Assembly: GCA_021298235.1 (NCBI GenBank)
Contig: JAJTDX010000003.1
Coordinates: 1 to 51,760, forward strand
Origin: Cryomorphaceae bacterium
Lineage (GTDB): Bacteria; Bacteroidota; Bacteroidia; Flavobacteriales; Crocinitomicaceae
Direction of reading: 5' to 3'
Length of the DNA stretch: 51,760 bases
This document shows positions 41,436 through 51,200 of this stretch, piece by piece. The notes beneath the pieces are model-generated. The model had not been told where the DNA came from and ran no database searches. It was given only the letters and a program-made list of their open reading frames with translations. Position numbers and translations under genes: made by a program. Each line of letters starts with the position of its first letter. The stretch's first letter is position 1.

Positions 41436-42866
41436 TTATTGAATCGTAAGTTTTTTCTCTAAGTCCTCGATATAACCTCTGAATTGTTTATCCGTCTCAG
41501 TCAAGTTAACCACCGTGCGACATGCGTGAAGAACAGTAGCATGGTCTTTCCCGCCACAATGTGCACCGATGTTCGCCAAAGAGGATTTTGTCATCTTTTT
41601 GGAGAAGAACATGGATATTTGACGCGCTTGTACGACTTCACGTTTACGTGTTTTAGACTTCAACATTTCCATTGGTAAATCAAAGTAATCACAGACCACT
41701 TTTTGAATGTACTCGATAGAAACCTCACGTGCAGTATTCTTCACGAACTTATCCACCATTTGTCTTGCAAGATCTAGAGTGATCGCCTTTTTGTTAAGCG
41801 ATGCCTGTGCAAGAAGTGTGTTCAAAGCGCCTTCCATTTCACGAACGTTCGTATTAATTGAATACGCGAGATATTCAACTACATCGCGTGGAAGCTCGAT
41901 GCCGTTACCGTACATCTTTTTCTCTAAAATTGCAATTCTCGTCTCTAGATCCGGTGTACCCAAATCTGCTGACAATCCCCATTTGAATCTGGAAAGCAGA
42001 CGCTGCTCCATTCCTTGCATTTCAACAGGAGCCTTATCAGAGGTTAAAATAATTTGTTTTCCATTCTGATGCAGGTGATTGAAAATGTGGAAGAAAACAT
42101 CCTGTGTTCGTTCCTTTCCAGCAAAGAATTGCACATCATCAATGATCAATACGTCGATCATCTGGTAAAAATGGATGAAATCGTTCGTTGTCTGATTTTT
42201 GATTGCCTCGATAAACTGATGTGCAAACTTTTCAGAACCTACGTACAAAACAATTTTATTCGGGAATTGATTTTTAATAGCGATCCCTATTGCGTGAGCA
42301 AGGTGTGTCTTTCCTAAACCAACCCCTCCATAGATTAACAAGGGATTAAAGGCAGTTCCTCCCGGTTTGTTAGCAAGAGCATATCCTGAGGCGCGGGCCA
42401 AACGGTTACAATCTCCTCCTACAAAGTTTTCAAATGAATAGGAAGGATTGAGATTAGACTCTACATTTACCTTCTTCAGACCAGGAATAATGAATGGATT
42501 ACGGATTTGATTCTCATTCAAGTCCAACGGCATGGAGACCGGAGCATTTTTAAGCGACTTTTTGTTAAGAGCCGGTAACTTAACAGTGTAAGGGGTAGAG
42601 TTAGAGGCGTTGTTTTCCATCACAATGCTGTATTCCAATGCTCCTTCTTGACCGAGCTCCTTTTTAATGACCTTTTTCAATAAAGTAATGTAATTCTCTT
42701 CCAACCATTCATAAAAAAAGTGTGATGGGACCTGAATTGTCAGGACGTTAGACTCAAGTTTTACTGGTACGATCGGCTCGAACCAGGTCTTGAATGCCTG
42801 CAACGGAATATTATCCTTAATGACCTTAAGACAAGCGCCCCAAATAGTTTCGTGATTGTTACTCAT
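41436..42866 (-). CDS. dnaA: Chromosomal replication initiator DnaA
   Basis: DnaA binds origin boxes and opens oriC using ATP. The 476-residue protein has the N-terminal DnaB-contact domain (IWGACLKVI, FKTWFEPIVPV), a linker at about 90-135 and the AAA+ core with Walker A GGVGLGKT at 180-187. Walker B VLIIDD is at 239-244, followed by ILTSDKAP and a sensor region LLSRFKWGL. The C-terminal helix-turn-helix ends with GAHCGGKDHATVLHACRTV. All domains are present. The neighbouring genes are not dnaN/recF, so this is not the classical dnaA-dnaN arrangement. Confidence 0.97.
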   Translation of the reverse strand: MSNNHETIWGACLKVIKDNIPLQAFKTWFEPIVPVKLESNVLTIQVPSHFFYEWLEENYITLLKKVIKKELGQEGALEYSIVMENNASNSTPYTVKLPALNKKSLKNAPVSMPLDLNENQIRNPFIIPGLKKVNVESNLNPSYSFENFVGGDCNRLARASGYALANKPGGTAFNPLLIYGGVGLGKTHLAHAIGIAIKNQFPNKIVLYVGSEKFAHQFIEAIKNQTTNDFIHFYQMIDVLIIDDVQFFAGKERTQDVFFHIFNHLHQNGKQIILTSDKAPVEMQGMEQRLLSRFKWGLSADLGTPDLETRIAILEKKMYGNGIELPRDVVEYLAYSINTNVREMEGALNTLLAQASLNKKAITLDLARQMVDKFVKNTAREVSIEYIQKVVCDYFDLPMEMLKSKTRKREVVQARQISMFFSKKMTKSSLANIGAHCGGKDHATVLHACRTVVNLTETDKQFRGYIEDLEKKLTIQ

Positions 42867-43173
42867 TTAAAAGTTCATTTAAAGTTTTTAATACAGTTGT
42901 GCAAACCGTGGAGACCGTAGTCACGAATGGTGGTTAGTTTGCTGTTGTGTGGGACAAATATTTACAGAAAAAAGTGAAAAAAAAAGTTCTGAACGTATTG
43001 ATTTTTAAAAAAGTTTTACATGTGAACTATTTTATTCGTTCACTCTTTTAAGTTGCACAAAATAATCCTAAAAACAATGATTTTCGTGAGAAAAATAACA
43101 TTTTATTTTCATTAAAATACCACATCATAAACGACAATTACAACATTTTATAAAAAACCTCGTAGGAACGTGC
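42867..43173. other. 307-bp AT-rich divergent region upstream of dnaA
   Basis: This gap separates dnaA (minus) from the thioesterase gene (plus). It is AT-rich on the right side. I looked for DnaA boxes (TTATNCACA on either strand) and found no full match, so I do not call an origin here. It holds one inverted repeat at 43022-43043. Confidence 0.6.
43022..43043. promoter_or_regulatory. Inverted repeat in the dnaA-thioesterase region
   Basis: GTGAAC and GTTCAC form a perfect 6-bp inverted repeat with a 10-bp spacer, so the arms are one helical turn and a half apart centre to centre. This suits a dimeric DNA-binding protein. No regulator is encoded nearby. Confidence 0.35.
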
Positions 43174-43593
43174 ATGGGAATCGATTTCAAACACGAAATT
43201 ACACTGAGAGTTCGGTATGGCGAAACGGATCAAATGGGCTACTGTTATTATGGCAGATATGCAGAATATTTTGAGGTTGGCCGTGTGGAAACAATGAGAA
43301 AGCTAGGGATTTCATACAAAAAACTCGAAGAAGAAGGAATAATGCTCCCTGTTTCTGAATTAACGATAAAATACCTCAGTCCAGTATTTTACGACAACGA
43401 GCTCACCATCTGTACCACAATTACCAAAATAAGCGGCGCAAGAATTACATTTGAATATACGATAAACCACGAAGGAAAAATCACTACGACCGGGCATACA
43501 ACTTTAGTTTTTGTGAACAGCCAAACCATGAAACCTATTGCCGTACCGGAAAAAATTATTCACCTGCTTCAGCCCTATTCCTTCGAAAAATGA
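43174..43593 (+). CDS. Acyl-CoA thioesterase, 4HBT/YbgC-like hot-dog protein
   Basis: The 139-residue hot-dog-fold protein opens with RVRYGETDQMGYCYYGRYAEYFEVGR, where the catalytic aspartate of the 4-hydroxybenzoyl-CoA thioesterase family is D19 in ETDQMG. TIKYLSPVFYDNEL follows. It hydrolyses an acyl-CoA, typically in the cytosol; YbgC is linked to the Tol system in Proteobacteria, but no Tol genes are adjacent here. The stop overlaps the next start by 4 bp (ATGA). Confidence 0.9.
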   Translation: MGIDFKHEITLRVRYGETDQMGYCYYGRYAEYFEVGRVETMRKLGISYKKLEEEGIMLPVSELTIKYLSPVFYDNELTICTTITKISGARITFEYTINHEGKITTTGHTTLVFVNSQTMKPIAVPEKIIHLLQPYSFEK

Positions 43594-44558
43594 GTTCAGC
43601 ACATTTCAAATTCGAAGAATTCGACAGAACATTTCTGAGAAAGTTCTACACTCCTCGAAATGGAGAAACTCGAATAGGCGATGTCGTTCAAACACAATGC
43701 AATGCAAACACGAAGTTCTGCATTCTCGGCATTGAAGAAAGTATTGGCCCACAAAAAAACGGCGGTCTTGCCGGTGCAGAACATGCGTTCAGGACATTTT
43801 TACACCGTTTTCTAAACATGCAAGCAAACAGACACATTGCCTCAGATGAAATTTGTTTGATTGGACGGATTTCTTTTGAAAATGACTTGAACGTAGATTT
43901 GAATACTCCATTGGTAGAAGAACTTGATCTACTGGTTCTGGAAACATTAAAAAATAAACACTCTGAAAACGCAACATTGATTGTAATTGGAGGTGGGCAC
44001 AACAATGCCTATCCTATCTTACGGTATTTTGACGAAAACAATAAAAAAATAGCAGTGATCAATGTGGATCCACATGGCGACTGTAGAGCTTTAGAGGGAA
44101 GACACAGTGGAAATCCATTCAGTTATGCCATTTCAGAAAAACGAATTGATTCATACTCAGTGCTAGGATTACATAAAGCGTACAACAACGAATCGATTCT
44201 GAGCTTTCTGGATGAACACAAATGCTACTACAGTTTTTTCGAAGATCATCTTCTGAATATGTGCGTCGAGTTTGACCATGTGATCTCTAAATTGCAACCA
44301 AACAAAATAGTTGGGATTGAACTAGACATGGATTCCATTGCATATTCACCAAGTTCTGCATTCACACCATCCGGTCTGCGCTTTGAAGAAGCCCGCTACT
44401 TTATTTCGAAATGTGCTGAGATTCTTTCTCCTGTCTATCTTCATCTGCCGGAAGCAGCGCCAAAGAATGAACAAGAGGAACGAATCAGCGGAAAGATGCT
44501 TGCATATCTTGTACATGATTTTATCGCACTACATGCAACATCAAAAAAATATCCGTAA
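43590..44558 (+). CDS. Arginase/formimidoylglutamase-family hydrolase
   Basis: The 322-residue protein belongs to the ureohydrolase family, with Mn-binding motifs GGGHNN (about 132-137), VDPHGDCR (about 159-166, supplying D, H and D) and IELDMDS (about 242-248, supplying the last two aspartates). The GGGHNNAYP and EGRHSGNPFSYA blocks are those of the Bacteroidota group annotated as formimidoylglutamase (HutG), which cleaves N-formimidoylglutamate in histidine breakdown. No other hut genes are near, and the true substrate could be another guanidino or amidine compound. It is coupled to the thioesterase gene by a 4-bp overlap. Confidence 0.85.
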   Translation: MSSAHFKFEEFDRTFLRKFYTPRNGETRIGDVVQTQCNANTKFCILGIEESIGPQKNGGLAGAEHAFRTFLHRFLNMQANRHIASDEICLIGRISFENDLNVDLNTPLVEELDLLVLETLKNKHSENATLIVIGGGHNNAYPILRYFDENNKKIAVINVDPHGDCRALEGRHSGNPFSYAISEKRIDSYSVLGLHKAYNNESILSFLDEHKCYYSFFEDHLLNMCVEFDHVISKLQPNKIVGIELDMDSIAYSPSSAFTPSGLRFEEARYFISKCAEILSPVYLHLPEAAPKNEQEERISGKMLAYLVHDFIALHATSKKYP

Positions 44559-44570
44559 CTTACTGATAAG

Positions 44571-46817
44571 ATGGCCTCCAGAATTAAAGAAATATTGACC
44601 TTCATAAGGGACTTTTTTCCCAATCAGATTCTTCTTGGCCATTTAAAATATAACCTCATCTCACTGTTTTATTGGACATTTCTTTTTTTGATCGTCAGTG
44701 AATCACTTGGCAGAGCTTTTGGAATACCAATCTTATTTTTCTCTCCGGAATACCTGAACACAATTAGCATCTGGTCTTTTGCACTTCTGGGTTTTGCACT
44801 AGGAGGATTCACTATGGCTTTCAATACATATAGCTACATCAAGTTAGGACCCCGCTATCCATTTCTGGCAACAGTCTCAAGGCCATTTTTTAAATTTTGC
44901 ATCAATAATACACTCATCCCTCTGATTTTTATAGCCTACTACCTCAACAAGATGATTGCATTTCAATCCCAACAAGAGGTAGCTTCTGGTTTACAAATAG
45001 CAAGTTACACCTTTGGCTTTCTTGGCGGGTTCTTTGCGTTCATCCTGCTTTCCATCTTTTATTTTTTTCCGACAACACGAGAAAAGGGAGAGCAACTTAC
45101 CTCTGATGAAACGTCTGACAATCCCATTCAATCAGTTACACAATCAAATCAGAAATGGTACAATTACTTCAGGACAGAAAAAGAGCGGACCTATTATTAC
45201 ATCGGTAAACATTTCAGAATACACCAAAGCAGGACCACAAAACATTTGGATCGATCGGTAATTGAAAATGTTTTTGCTCAAAACAGAATCAATGCGTCCA
45301 TTTTTGAGATCATAACCATTGCAGCATTTATTACCTCCGGATTTTTCATCGATGTTCCGTTTTTTGAATTTCCGGCAGGGATGAGCATTATTCTCCTGCT
45401 TACCATACTACACATGCTGTTCAGCGCACTCATGTCTTGGTTTCATCGCTGGACCTATCCACTATTAATTGGATTGATCTTCTTCATGAATTATTTAAGT
45501 CTCAATACACGGTTTTTCAATTACACAAACTTTGCCTACGGACTTAATTATGAGAAATCCGAACTGAAGAAATACAACCTAAGAGAGATAAAACAGAACT
45601 ACCTAAACGAACAGATTTTAAAAAATTCAAAGGATAACATTCAGGTTCTTCTTAACAATTGGAAACAAAAAACTAGTGAACAAAAACCGAAACTAGTCAT
45701 CTTGACAACTTCAGGTGGAGGTTCTCGCAGTGCCTATTGGACCTTTTCAGTTCTTAAGGAATGTGACAAGCATTTAAACAAAAAACTCTCCAGACATCTG
45801 AACATGATTACCGGTGCTTCCGGCGGCATGGTCGGAGCAGCATTCTATCGGGAGCTTTTACTACGCGAACGAAATTCAGGTTTAAAAAGCACGGATCAAA
45901 AGTATTCGGAAGCACTTGGAAAAGATTTACTCAACAAACTTTCATTTTCTGCATCCACAAAAGATCTGTTTTACAGATTCCAGAAATTCAGCTACAAGTC
46001 GCATAGGTATCCTATCGACCGTGGGTATGCATTTGAGCAGCAACTCAATGAGAACACTTTCAATCTGATGGATCATCCTTTGGGATATTACGAATTAGCC
46101 GAACGAAAAGCTGACATCCCACTTATGATTCTGACACCAACTATTGTAAATGACGGCCGCAGACTTTATATCTCAGCTCAATCCCTTCGATTTATGACAG
46201 AGTCATTCTCAGAAAATAGTTCCGTCCAAAGCTCTTTTGAGAATATTGATTATCAGTCATTCTTCCAGGATAACGAACCGCAAAACTTAAGATTTACAAC
46301 TGCCCTGCGCGCCTCAGCTACTTTCCCATTCATAATGCCCATGGTGACCTTGCCATCATCACCACAAATGCAGCTCATGGATGCAGGAATTCGGGATAAT
46401 TATGGAATTCGCGCAGCACTCAATTATATCATGTCAATGCAAGATTGGATTTCTAAGAATACATCCGGCGTGATTCTTCTCTCTGTTCGCGACACAAAAA
46501 AAATACTAAAGAACGAATATTACCACCAAATCTCTTTGATGGACAAGCTGACCTTACCTTTCGGTAATATGTACAATAATTTCCCTAGAACACAAGACTT
46601 TGATCAGGAGCAATTGCTTAAAACAGCCATGAATCATCCAGAATTCCCTTTGGATGTTGTCACCTTCAATTTAAGAGAAAATCAAAAAGACCGAATATCT
46701 CTTTCCTGGCACCTTACAAAGGAAGAGAAGAAAAAAATCAAAAGGGCATTATACAGCAAAGGAAACCGTAAATCCCTGAAAAGACTCCGTCAATTGTTAA
46801 ATGGAATTCAGAAGTGA
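44571..46817 (+). CDS. Membrane-anchored patatin-like phospholipase
   Basis: The 748-residue protein joins an N-terminal membrane region (about seven hydrophobic spans between residues 25 and 316) to a C-terminal patatin lipase domain. The oxyanion loop is TTSGGGSRSA near 380, the nucleophile elbow is TGASGGMVGAA with its serine near 416, and the catalytic aspartate is in MDAGIRDNYG near 604. This Ser-Asp dyad is complete. The fusion is much larger than a typical bacterial patatin of 300-400 residues. It is the third gene of the thioesterase-ureohydrolase operon (12-bp gap), so a link to lipid turnover is plausible. Confidence 0.85.
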   Translation: MASRIKEILTFIRDFFPNQILLGHLKYNLISLFYWTFLFLIVSESLGRAFGIPILFFSPEYLNTISIWSFALLGFALGGFTMAFNTYSYIKLGPRYPFLATVSRPFFKFCINNTLIPLIFIAYYLNKMIAFQSQQEVASGLQIASYTFGFLGGFFAFILLSIFYFFPTTREKGEQLTSDETSDNPIQSVTQSNQKWYNYFRTEKERTYYYIGKHFRIHQSRTTKHLDRSVIENVFAQNRINASIFEIITIAAFITSGFFIDVPFFEFPAGMSIILLLTILHMLFSALMSWFHRWTYPLLIGLIFFMNYLSLNTRFFNYTNFAYGLNYEKSELKKYNLREIKQNYLNEQILKNSKDNIQVLLNNWKQKTSEQKPKLVILTTSGGGSRSAYWTFSVLKECDKHLNKKLSRHLNMITGASGGMVGAAFYRELLLRERNSGLKSTDQKYSEALGKDLLNKLSFSASTKDLFYRFQKFSYKSHRYPIDRGYAFEQQLNENTFNLMDHPLGYYELAERKADIPLMILTPTIVNDGRRLYISAQSLRFMTESFSENSSVQSSFENIDYQSFFQDNEPQNLRFTTALRASATFPFIMPMVTLPSSPQMQLMDAGIRDNYGIRAALNYIMSMQDWISKNTSGVILLSVRDTKKILKNEYYHQISLMDKLTLPFGNMYNNFPRTQDFDQEQLLKTAMNHPEFPLDVVTFNLRENQKDRISLSWHLTKEEKKKIKRALYSKGNRKSLKRLRQLLNGIQK

Positions 46818-46826
46818 CGATACCTC

Positions 46827-47141
46827 CTATTTTAAAACTTCCACCTGTTCAACAGATATAACCTTGTCCACGATGCATCCAGCTGGTTGAGGCGCCCTGC
46901 TCGGAGAAGAAAGAAACTTGATCTTTAACCCATCCTTTTTGAATTCTTCAGGAAGATTTGCGGGAAATGCCTTCTGTTCTTGTCCTTCTATTAGCAAAGA
47001 TAGGTAGACACCGCAATCCCCGCCCGTGTGGACAACTCCTTTCAATAAATCTGTATTGGTAGGATTATCCATAGCTTTTTTGCTTGTCTTACAGCTTACC
47101 AGAACTAATACTAGAAAAATGAAAAAAATTACGCGTTCCAT
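46827..47141 (-). CDS. Small lipoprotein of unknown function
   Basis: The 104-residue product has a lipoprotein signal peptide with lipobox VLVSC (C17) when translation begins at 47141. The frame extends further upstream to 47186, but without a signal peptide. The mature part has two cysteines (GGDCGVYLSLL and PAGCIVDKV), which may pair, and beta-strands with VISVEQVEVL at the end. It converges on the patatin gene, with 9 bp between the stops. I do not recognise the family. Confidence 0.7.
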   Translation of the reverse strand: MERVIFFIFLVLVLVSCKTSKKAMDNPTNTDLLKGVVHTGGDCGVYLSLLIEGQEQKAFPANLPEEFKKDGLKIKFLSSPSRAPQPAGCIVDKVISVEQVEVLK

Positions 47142-47202
47142 GTGTTTCTTTTTAATAAAGTAGCATTCAATAGTCAAGCCAAACATACGAAAGTTGATCC
47201 AA

Positions 47203-47230
47203 TAAAAAAGGGACCTCTCGCGAAGTCCCT
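47203..47230 (-). terminator. Orphan hairpin with a minus-strand T-run
   Basis: AGGGAC pairs with GTCCCT around a 10-nt loop. The plus-strand A-run on its left is a T-run for the minus strand. No annotated gene ends here: the nearest minus-strand gene starts downstream at 47141, and the gene to the right is divergent. See the finding on a possible small RNA at 47231-47400. Confidence 0.6.
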
Positions 47231-47403
47231 CTCTTTTCTTAACCTGTAGATGTTAAAAAATTGATCCGTATATACTCTAACGCAGTCAACCCTTGAAAGT
47301 TTCATCTTTTTTGAAACATTTTTTTTCGAATTAACATTTTCACCTTGAAAACAAGAACATAGGTCACCCATTTTAAAGCAAAGCTCGCCCTACATTTGTC
47401 TAA

Positions 47404-48279
47404 ATGAAAGGGGAAAACTCTATTCTAGCCCTAATAAGGCTGATCGATGATCCGGATGAATCCGTTTATGAGCACGTGCGCGACAAACTACTTTCATTCG
47501 GTTCTGATGCCATTCCATACCTCGAAAACTCATGGGAACAAGAACATTTTGGATTGGTTTTTCAAGGCCGAGTAGAGCAGCTCATCCACAACATTCAATT
47601 TGAAGAGGTTAAAACACAGCTTTCGCTTTGGTATACCTCGCCAGATAAAGATTTGCTAAGAGGTGCGATTACAGTGGCGAAATATCAATACCCCGGAATT
47701 CAAGAGGAATTGTTATTGGAGGCCATTCAACAAATCAGGCGCGATGTGTGGCTTGAAATCAATAACAAGCAAACCGCCTTTGAAAAGATCAAAATTTTCA
47801 ATCGTATCTTTTTCGACACCCATCAATTCCATGGTGATGCGAAACATTATTACTCGCCCTTGAATTCCTACATCAATACCGTGCTTGAATCACGCAAAGG
47901 GAATCCACTTAGTCTGTCACTAATTTACAGCATTGTCGCGCAATCATTGGATATACCTGTATATGGCGTCAACCTTCCGAATCACTTTATCCTTGCTTAT
48001 CTGGATGAGAATTTTTCGGGAGCTTTCTTGTCAGACAAAAATGAATTCGGTGTTCTATTTTACATCAATCCCTTTTCGAAGGGTAGTATTCTGGATGCAA
48101 ATGCCATTAGAGAATTTCTTGACAGCCACAAACTGAATCACCATCGCGAGTATTTTGAACCTTGTTCGAACAGCGCGATAATCCGACGAATGCTTACGAA
48201 CCTGATTGCTTCGTTTCAGCAGGTTGGAAATGTGGAGAAATTGAACGAGCTCAAAGAGCTGAGAGCAGTGCTCGACTAA
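47404..48279 (+). CDS. SirB1/transglutaminase-like family protein
   Basis: The 291-residue protein has an N-terminal HEAT-like helical part (residues 1-110; LIDDPDESVYEHVRDKLLSF) and a SirB1-type transglutaminase-like domain around 140-235 (SPLNSYINTVLESRKGNPLSLSLIY, then PVYGVNLPNHFILAY). The usual catalytic cysteine of transglutaminases is not present in the GNPLSLSLIY segment, as in other SirB1 proteins, so enzymatic activity is doubtful. Its stop codon (48277-48279) directly abuts the dnaE stop on the other strand, with no bases between. Confidence 0.85.
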   Translation: MKGENSILALIRLIDDPDESVYEHVRDKLLSFGSDAIPYLENSWEQEHFGLVFQGRVEQLIHNIQFEEVKTQLSLWYTSPDKDLLRGAITVAKYQYPGIQEELLLEAIQQIRRDVWLEINNKQTAFEKIKIFNRIFFDTHQFHGDAKHYYSPLNSYINTVLESRKGNPLSLSLIYSIVAQSLDIPVYGVNLPNHFILAYLDENFSGAFLSDKNEFGVLFYINPFSKGSILDANAIREFLDSHKLNHHREYFEPCSNSAIIRRMLTNLIASFQQVGNVEKLNELKELRAVLD

Positions 48280-51200
48280 TCACCTGATTTCAAAAGAAAT
48301 ATTCAATCTCTTAAGTTCATTAAACAAATCGTTGTTCGGGTCTACCTTCACCGACTTAGACGGCAATCGAACCTCAATCCCCTCCAAAGGGTCATACACC
48401 ATGAAATGCAGTTGACACTTACCTGTATGTTCCATAAACAATTTATTCAGGTCCATAATGGTTGCATGATCCAAAGACTTCGACATTAATTTCAGATGGA
48501 TACTACTGGCTCTGGATTCTTTTAAGTTTTGAAGCAGATCAATCGAATGAATTACAAATTCAAGTTCATTTCTCCTTGGCGGAAGCTCGATCCTCCCTTT
48601 CATATACACAAATGTTCCCTGCTGCATAAAATGCCGATACTTCAGGTAATTTTCTCGCCACAGAAATAACTTGCTTGAATCATTATAGTCTTCAATAATA
48701 ATAGTACCAAAAGGATCTCCATTTCTCGTAGTCCGGTGTTCCGGTTCTGAAATTACTGCTGCCAACGTGATCTCCTTTCCTCTGTACAGTTCAAGATTAT
48801 TTAACATGCCTACGTTGCCATTGCAGAAGGAATCTATCTCTACACGAAAATCATCGAGCGGATGTCCAGAAATAAAAATACCCACTACTTCTTTCTCTCT
48901 GTTGAGTTTGTATACACTCCCCCACTCTTCAGCTTTTGGAATTTCCGGTTCTGGAATTTTCACCTCTTCGCCGGGCTCATCGAAAATTGTCTTTTGAGAA
49001 GAGGCAGCATTTTCTTTAAAAGCTGCTCCATATTTCATTATACTTTCGATGAAAACCTTGCCGGAGGTGTCTTCCCTAAAATACTGTGCTCTGTGTACCC
49101 CTTTAAAGGAATCAAAGCCCCCTGCATAAGCCAGATTTTCAAATGCCCTTTTGTTACAAAGTCGCAAATCAACACGCCTGGAGAGATCAAAGACTGATTT
49201 GTAAATCCCACCTTCATTTCTCTGTCCTATAATTGCATCTACCGGTCCGCTTCCCAATCCTTTAATGGCACCAAGACCGAACCGGACAGCTCCTTCTTTA
49301 TTTACGGTAAACTGAAAATTTGATTCATTCACATCGGGACCAAGCACATTCACTCCCATGCGTTTGCACTCTTCCATGAAAAAGGAAACCTGCTTAATAT
49401 CATTCATATTGTTCGAAAGAACTGAAGCCATATATTCGGCAGGATAATTCGCTTTCAGATAAGCCGTCTGATAGGCAATCCACGCATAGCAGGTTGAGTG
49501 GGATTTATTGAATGCATAGGAGGCAAATGCCTCCCAGTCGCGCCAGATCTTTTCAAGTTTTTGCGGATCATGGCCCTTTTCAGACCCTCTTTCGATGAAT
49601 GCGGGTTTCATCTTATCCAGAACATCTTTTTGTTTTTTACCCATTGCCTTTCGCAACGTATCCGCCTCTCCCTTGGTGAATCCAGCCAATTTTTGAGAAA
49701 GCAACATAACTTGCTCCTGATACACCGTTATTCCGTAGGTTTCCTGCAGGTATTCTTCACAATCATCCAAATCATACACGATTGGCTCCTCTCCATGCTT
49801 TCGTTTAATGAAGGATGGAATATACTCCAAAGGTCCTGGTCGATACAAGGCATTCATGGCGATGAGGTCCGCAAAAACTGTCGGTTTCAGCTCCCGCATG
49901 TATTTTTGCATCCCGGCAGATTCGTATTGAAATATACCGACCGTTTCTCCGCGTTGAAAAAGCTCGTACGTTTTTTCATCATCAATTGGAAATTGATCCG
50001 GATCTAAGCTTATTCCTTTGGTTAGCTTCACGTTTCGAACAGCATCCTTAATTAAGGTCAATGTTTTGAGCCCGAGAAAATCCATTTTTAATAATCCTGC
50101 AGCTTCAGCCACTGAGTTATCGTATTGCGTACAATACATTTCAGAATCCTTGGCGGTAGCAACAGGAACGAAATTGGTGATATCGTCAGGTGTAATTATG
50201 ACCCCACATGCATGTATACCCGTATTTCTAACTGAACCCTCTAATTGAACTGCCTGTTTCACAACCTTAGCTTCCAGGTTATTGCCTTCCGCAATTGCAC
50301 GCAATTGTCTCGCTTTGGTAATTTCATCCTGATTGTTCTTAAGCTTTTCGGATAGCTCCATGTCACTCAATCTAAACAATGTTGACAGCGATAGATCCGG
50401 AACCAACTTGGCAATTCTATCAGCATCAGGAAGCGGAAGGTCAAGCACTCTGGCTGTGTCTCTTATAGATGATTTGGCTGCCATAGTTCCATAAGTAATG
50501 ATTTGGGCCACCTGATTCGATCCATACTTTTCTATTACCCAATCAATGACTCTTCCCCTGCCTTCATCATCAAAATCGATATCAATATCGGGCATAGACA
50601 CCCTATCCGGATTCAAAAACCGCTCGAAAAGTAAATCATACTCAATCGGATCCACATTCGTAATTCCGGTGCAATACGCAACTGCTGAACCAGCAGCCGA
50701 ACCTCTTCCCGGACCAACGGATACACCCATATCCCGCGCTGCCTGACAGAAATCCTGAACAATAAGAAAATACCCTGGATATCCTGTACGCTCAATCGTA
50801 GCTAGCTCAAAATCTAATCGTTCACTTATTTCTTCCGTAATCTCTTTATAGCGTTTTTTGGCTCCCTCATAGGTTAAAAACCGTAAATAGTTGTTCTCTC
50901 CTCGTTTCCCGCCATCCAACAAATCCAGAGGATCCTGAAATTCTGCCGGAATATCAAACGCAGGCAACAATACATCCCGCGCTAGACCATATGCTTCACA
51001 TTTTGAGATAATCTCATTGACCGTCTCAATAGCTTCAGGAAGATCCGCAAACAACTGTTTCATTTCCTCTGAAGATTTGAAATAATACTGGTCGTTCTCC
51101 AATCCGTAACGAAATCCCCTTCCCCTTCCTTTTGGTGTGGAAACCAATTCCCCTTCCTTCACACAAAGTAAAATATCATGTGCCTCAGAATCCTTTTTTT

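Noticed and set aside
42867..43173. oriC next to dnaA
   Set aside because: No DnaA-box match was found on either strand by eye, and the AT-rich stretch alone is not enough.
47174..47371. 65-residue minus-strand frame across the orphan hairpin
   Set aside because: It reads straight through the hairpin and the lipoprotein leader, has a biased composition and lacks a credible start, so it is not called as a gene.
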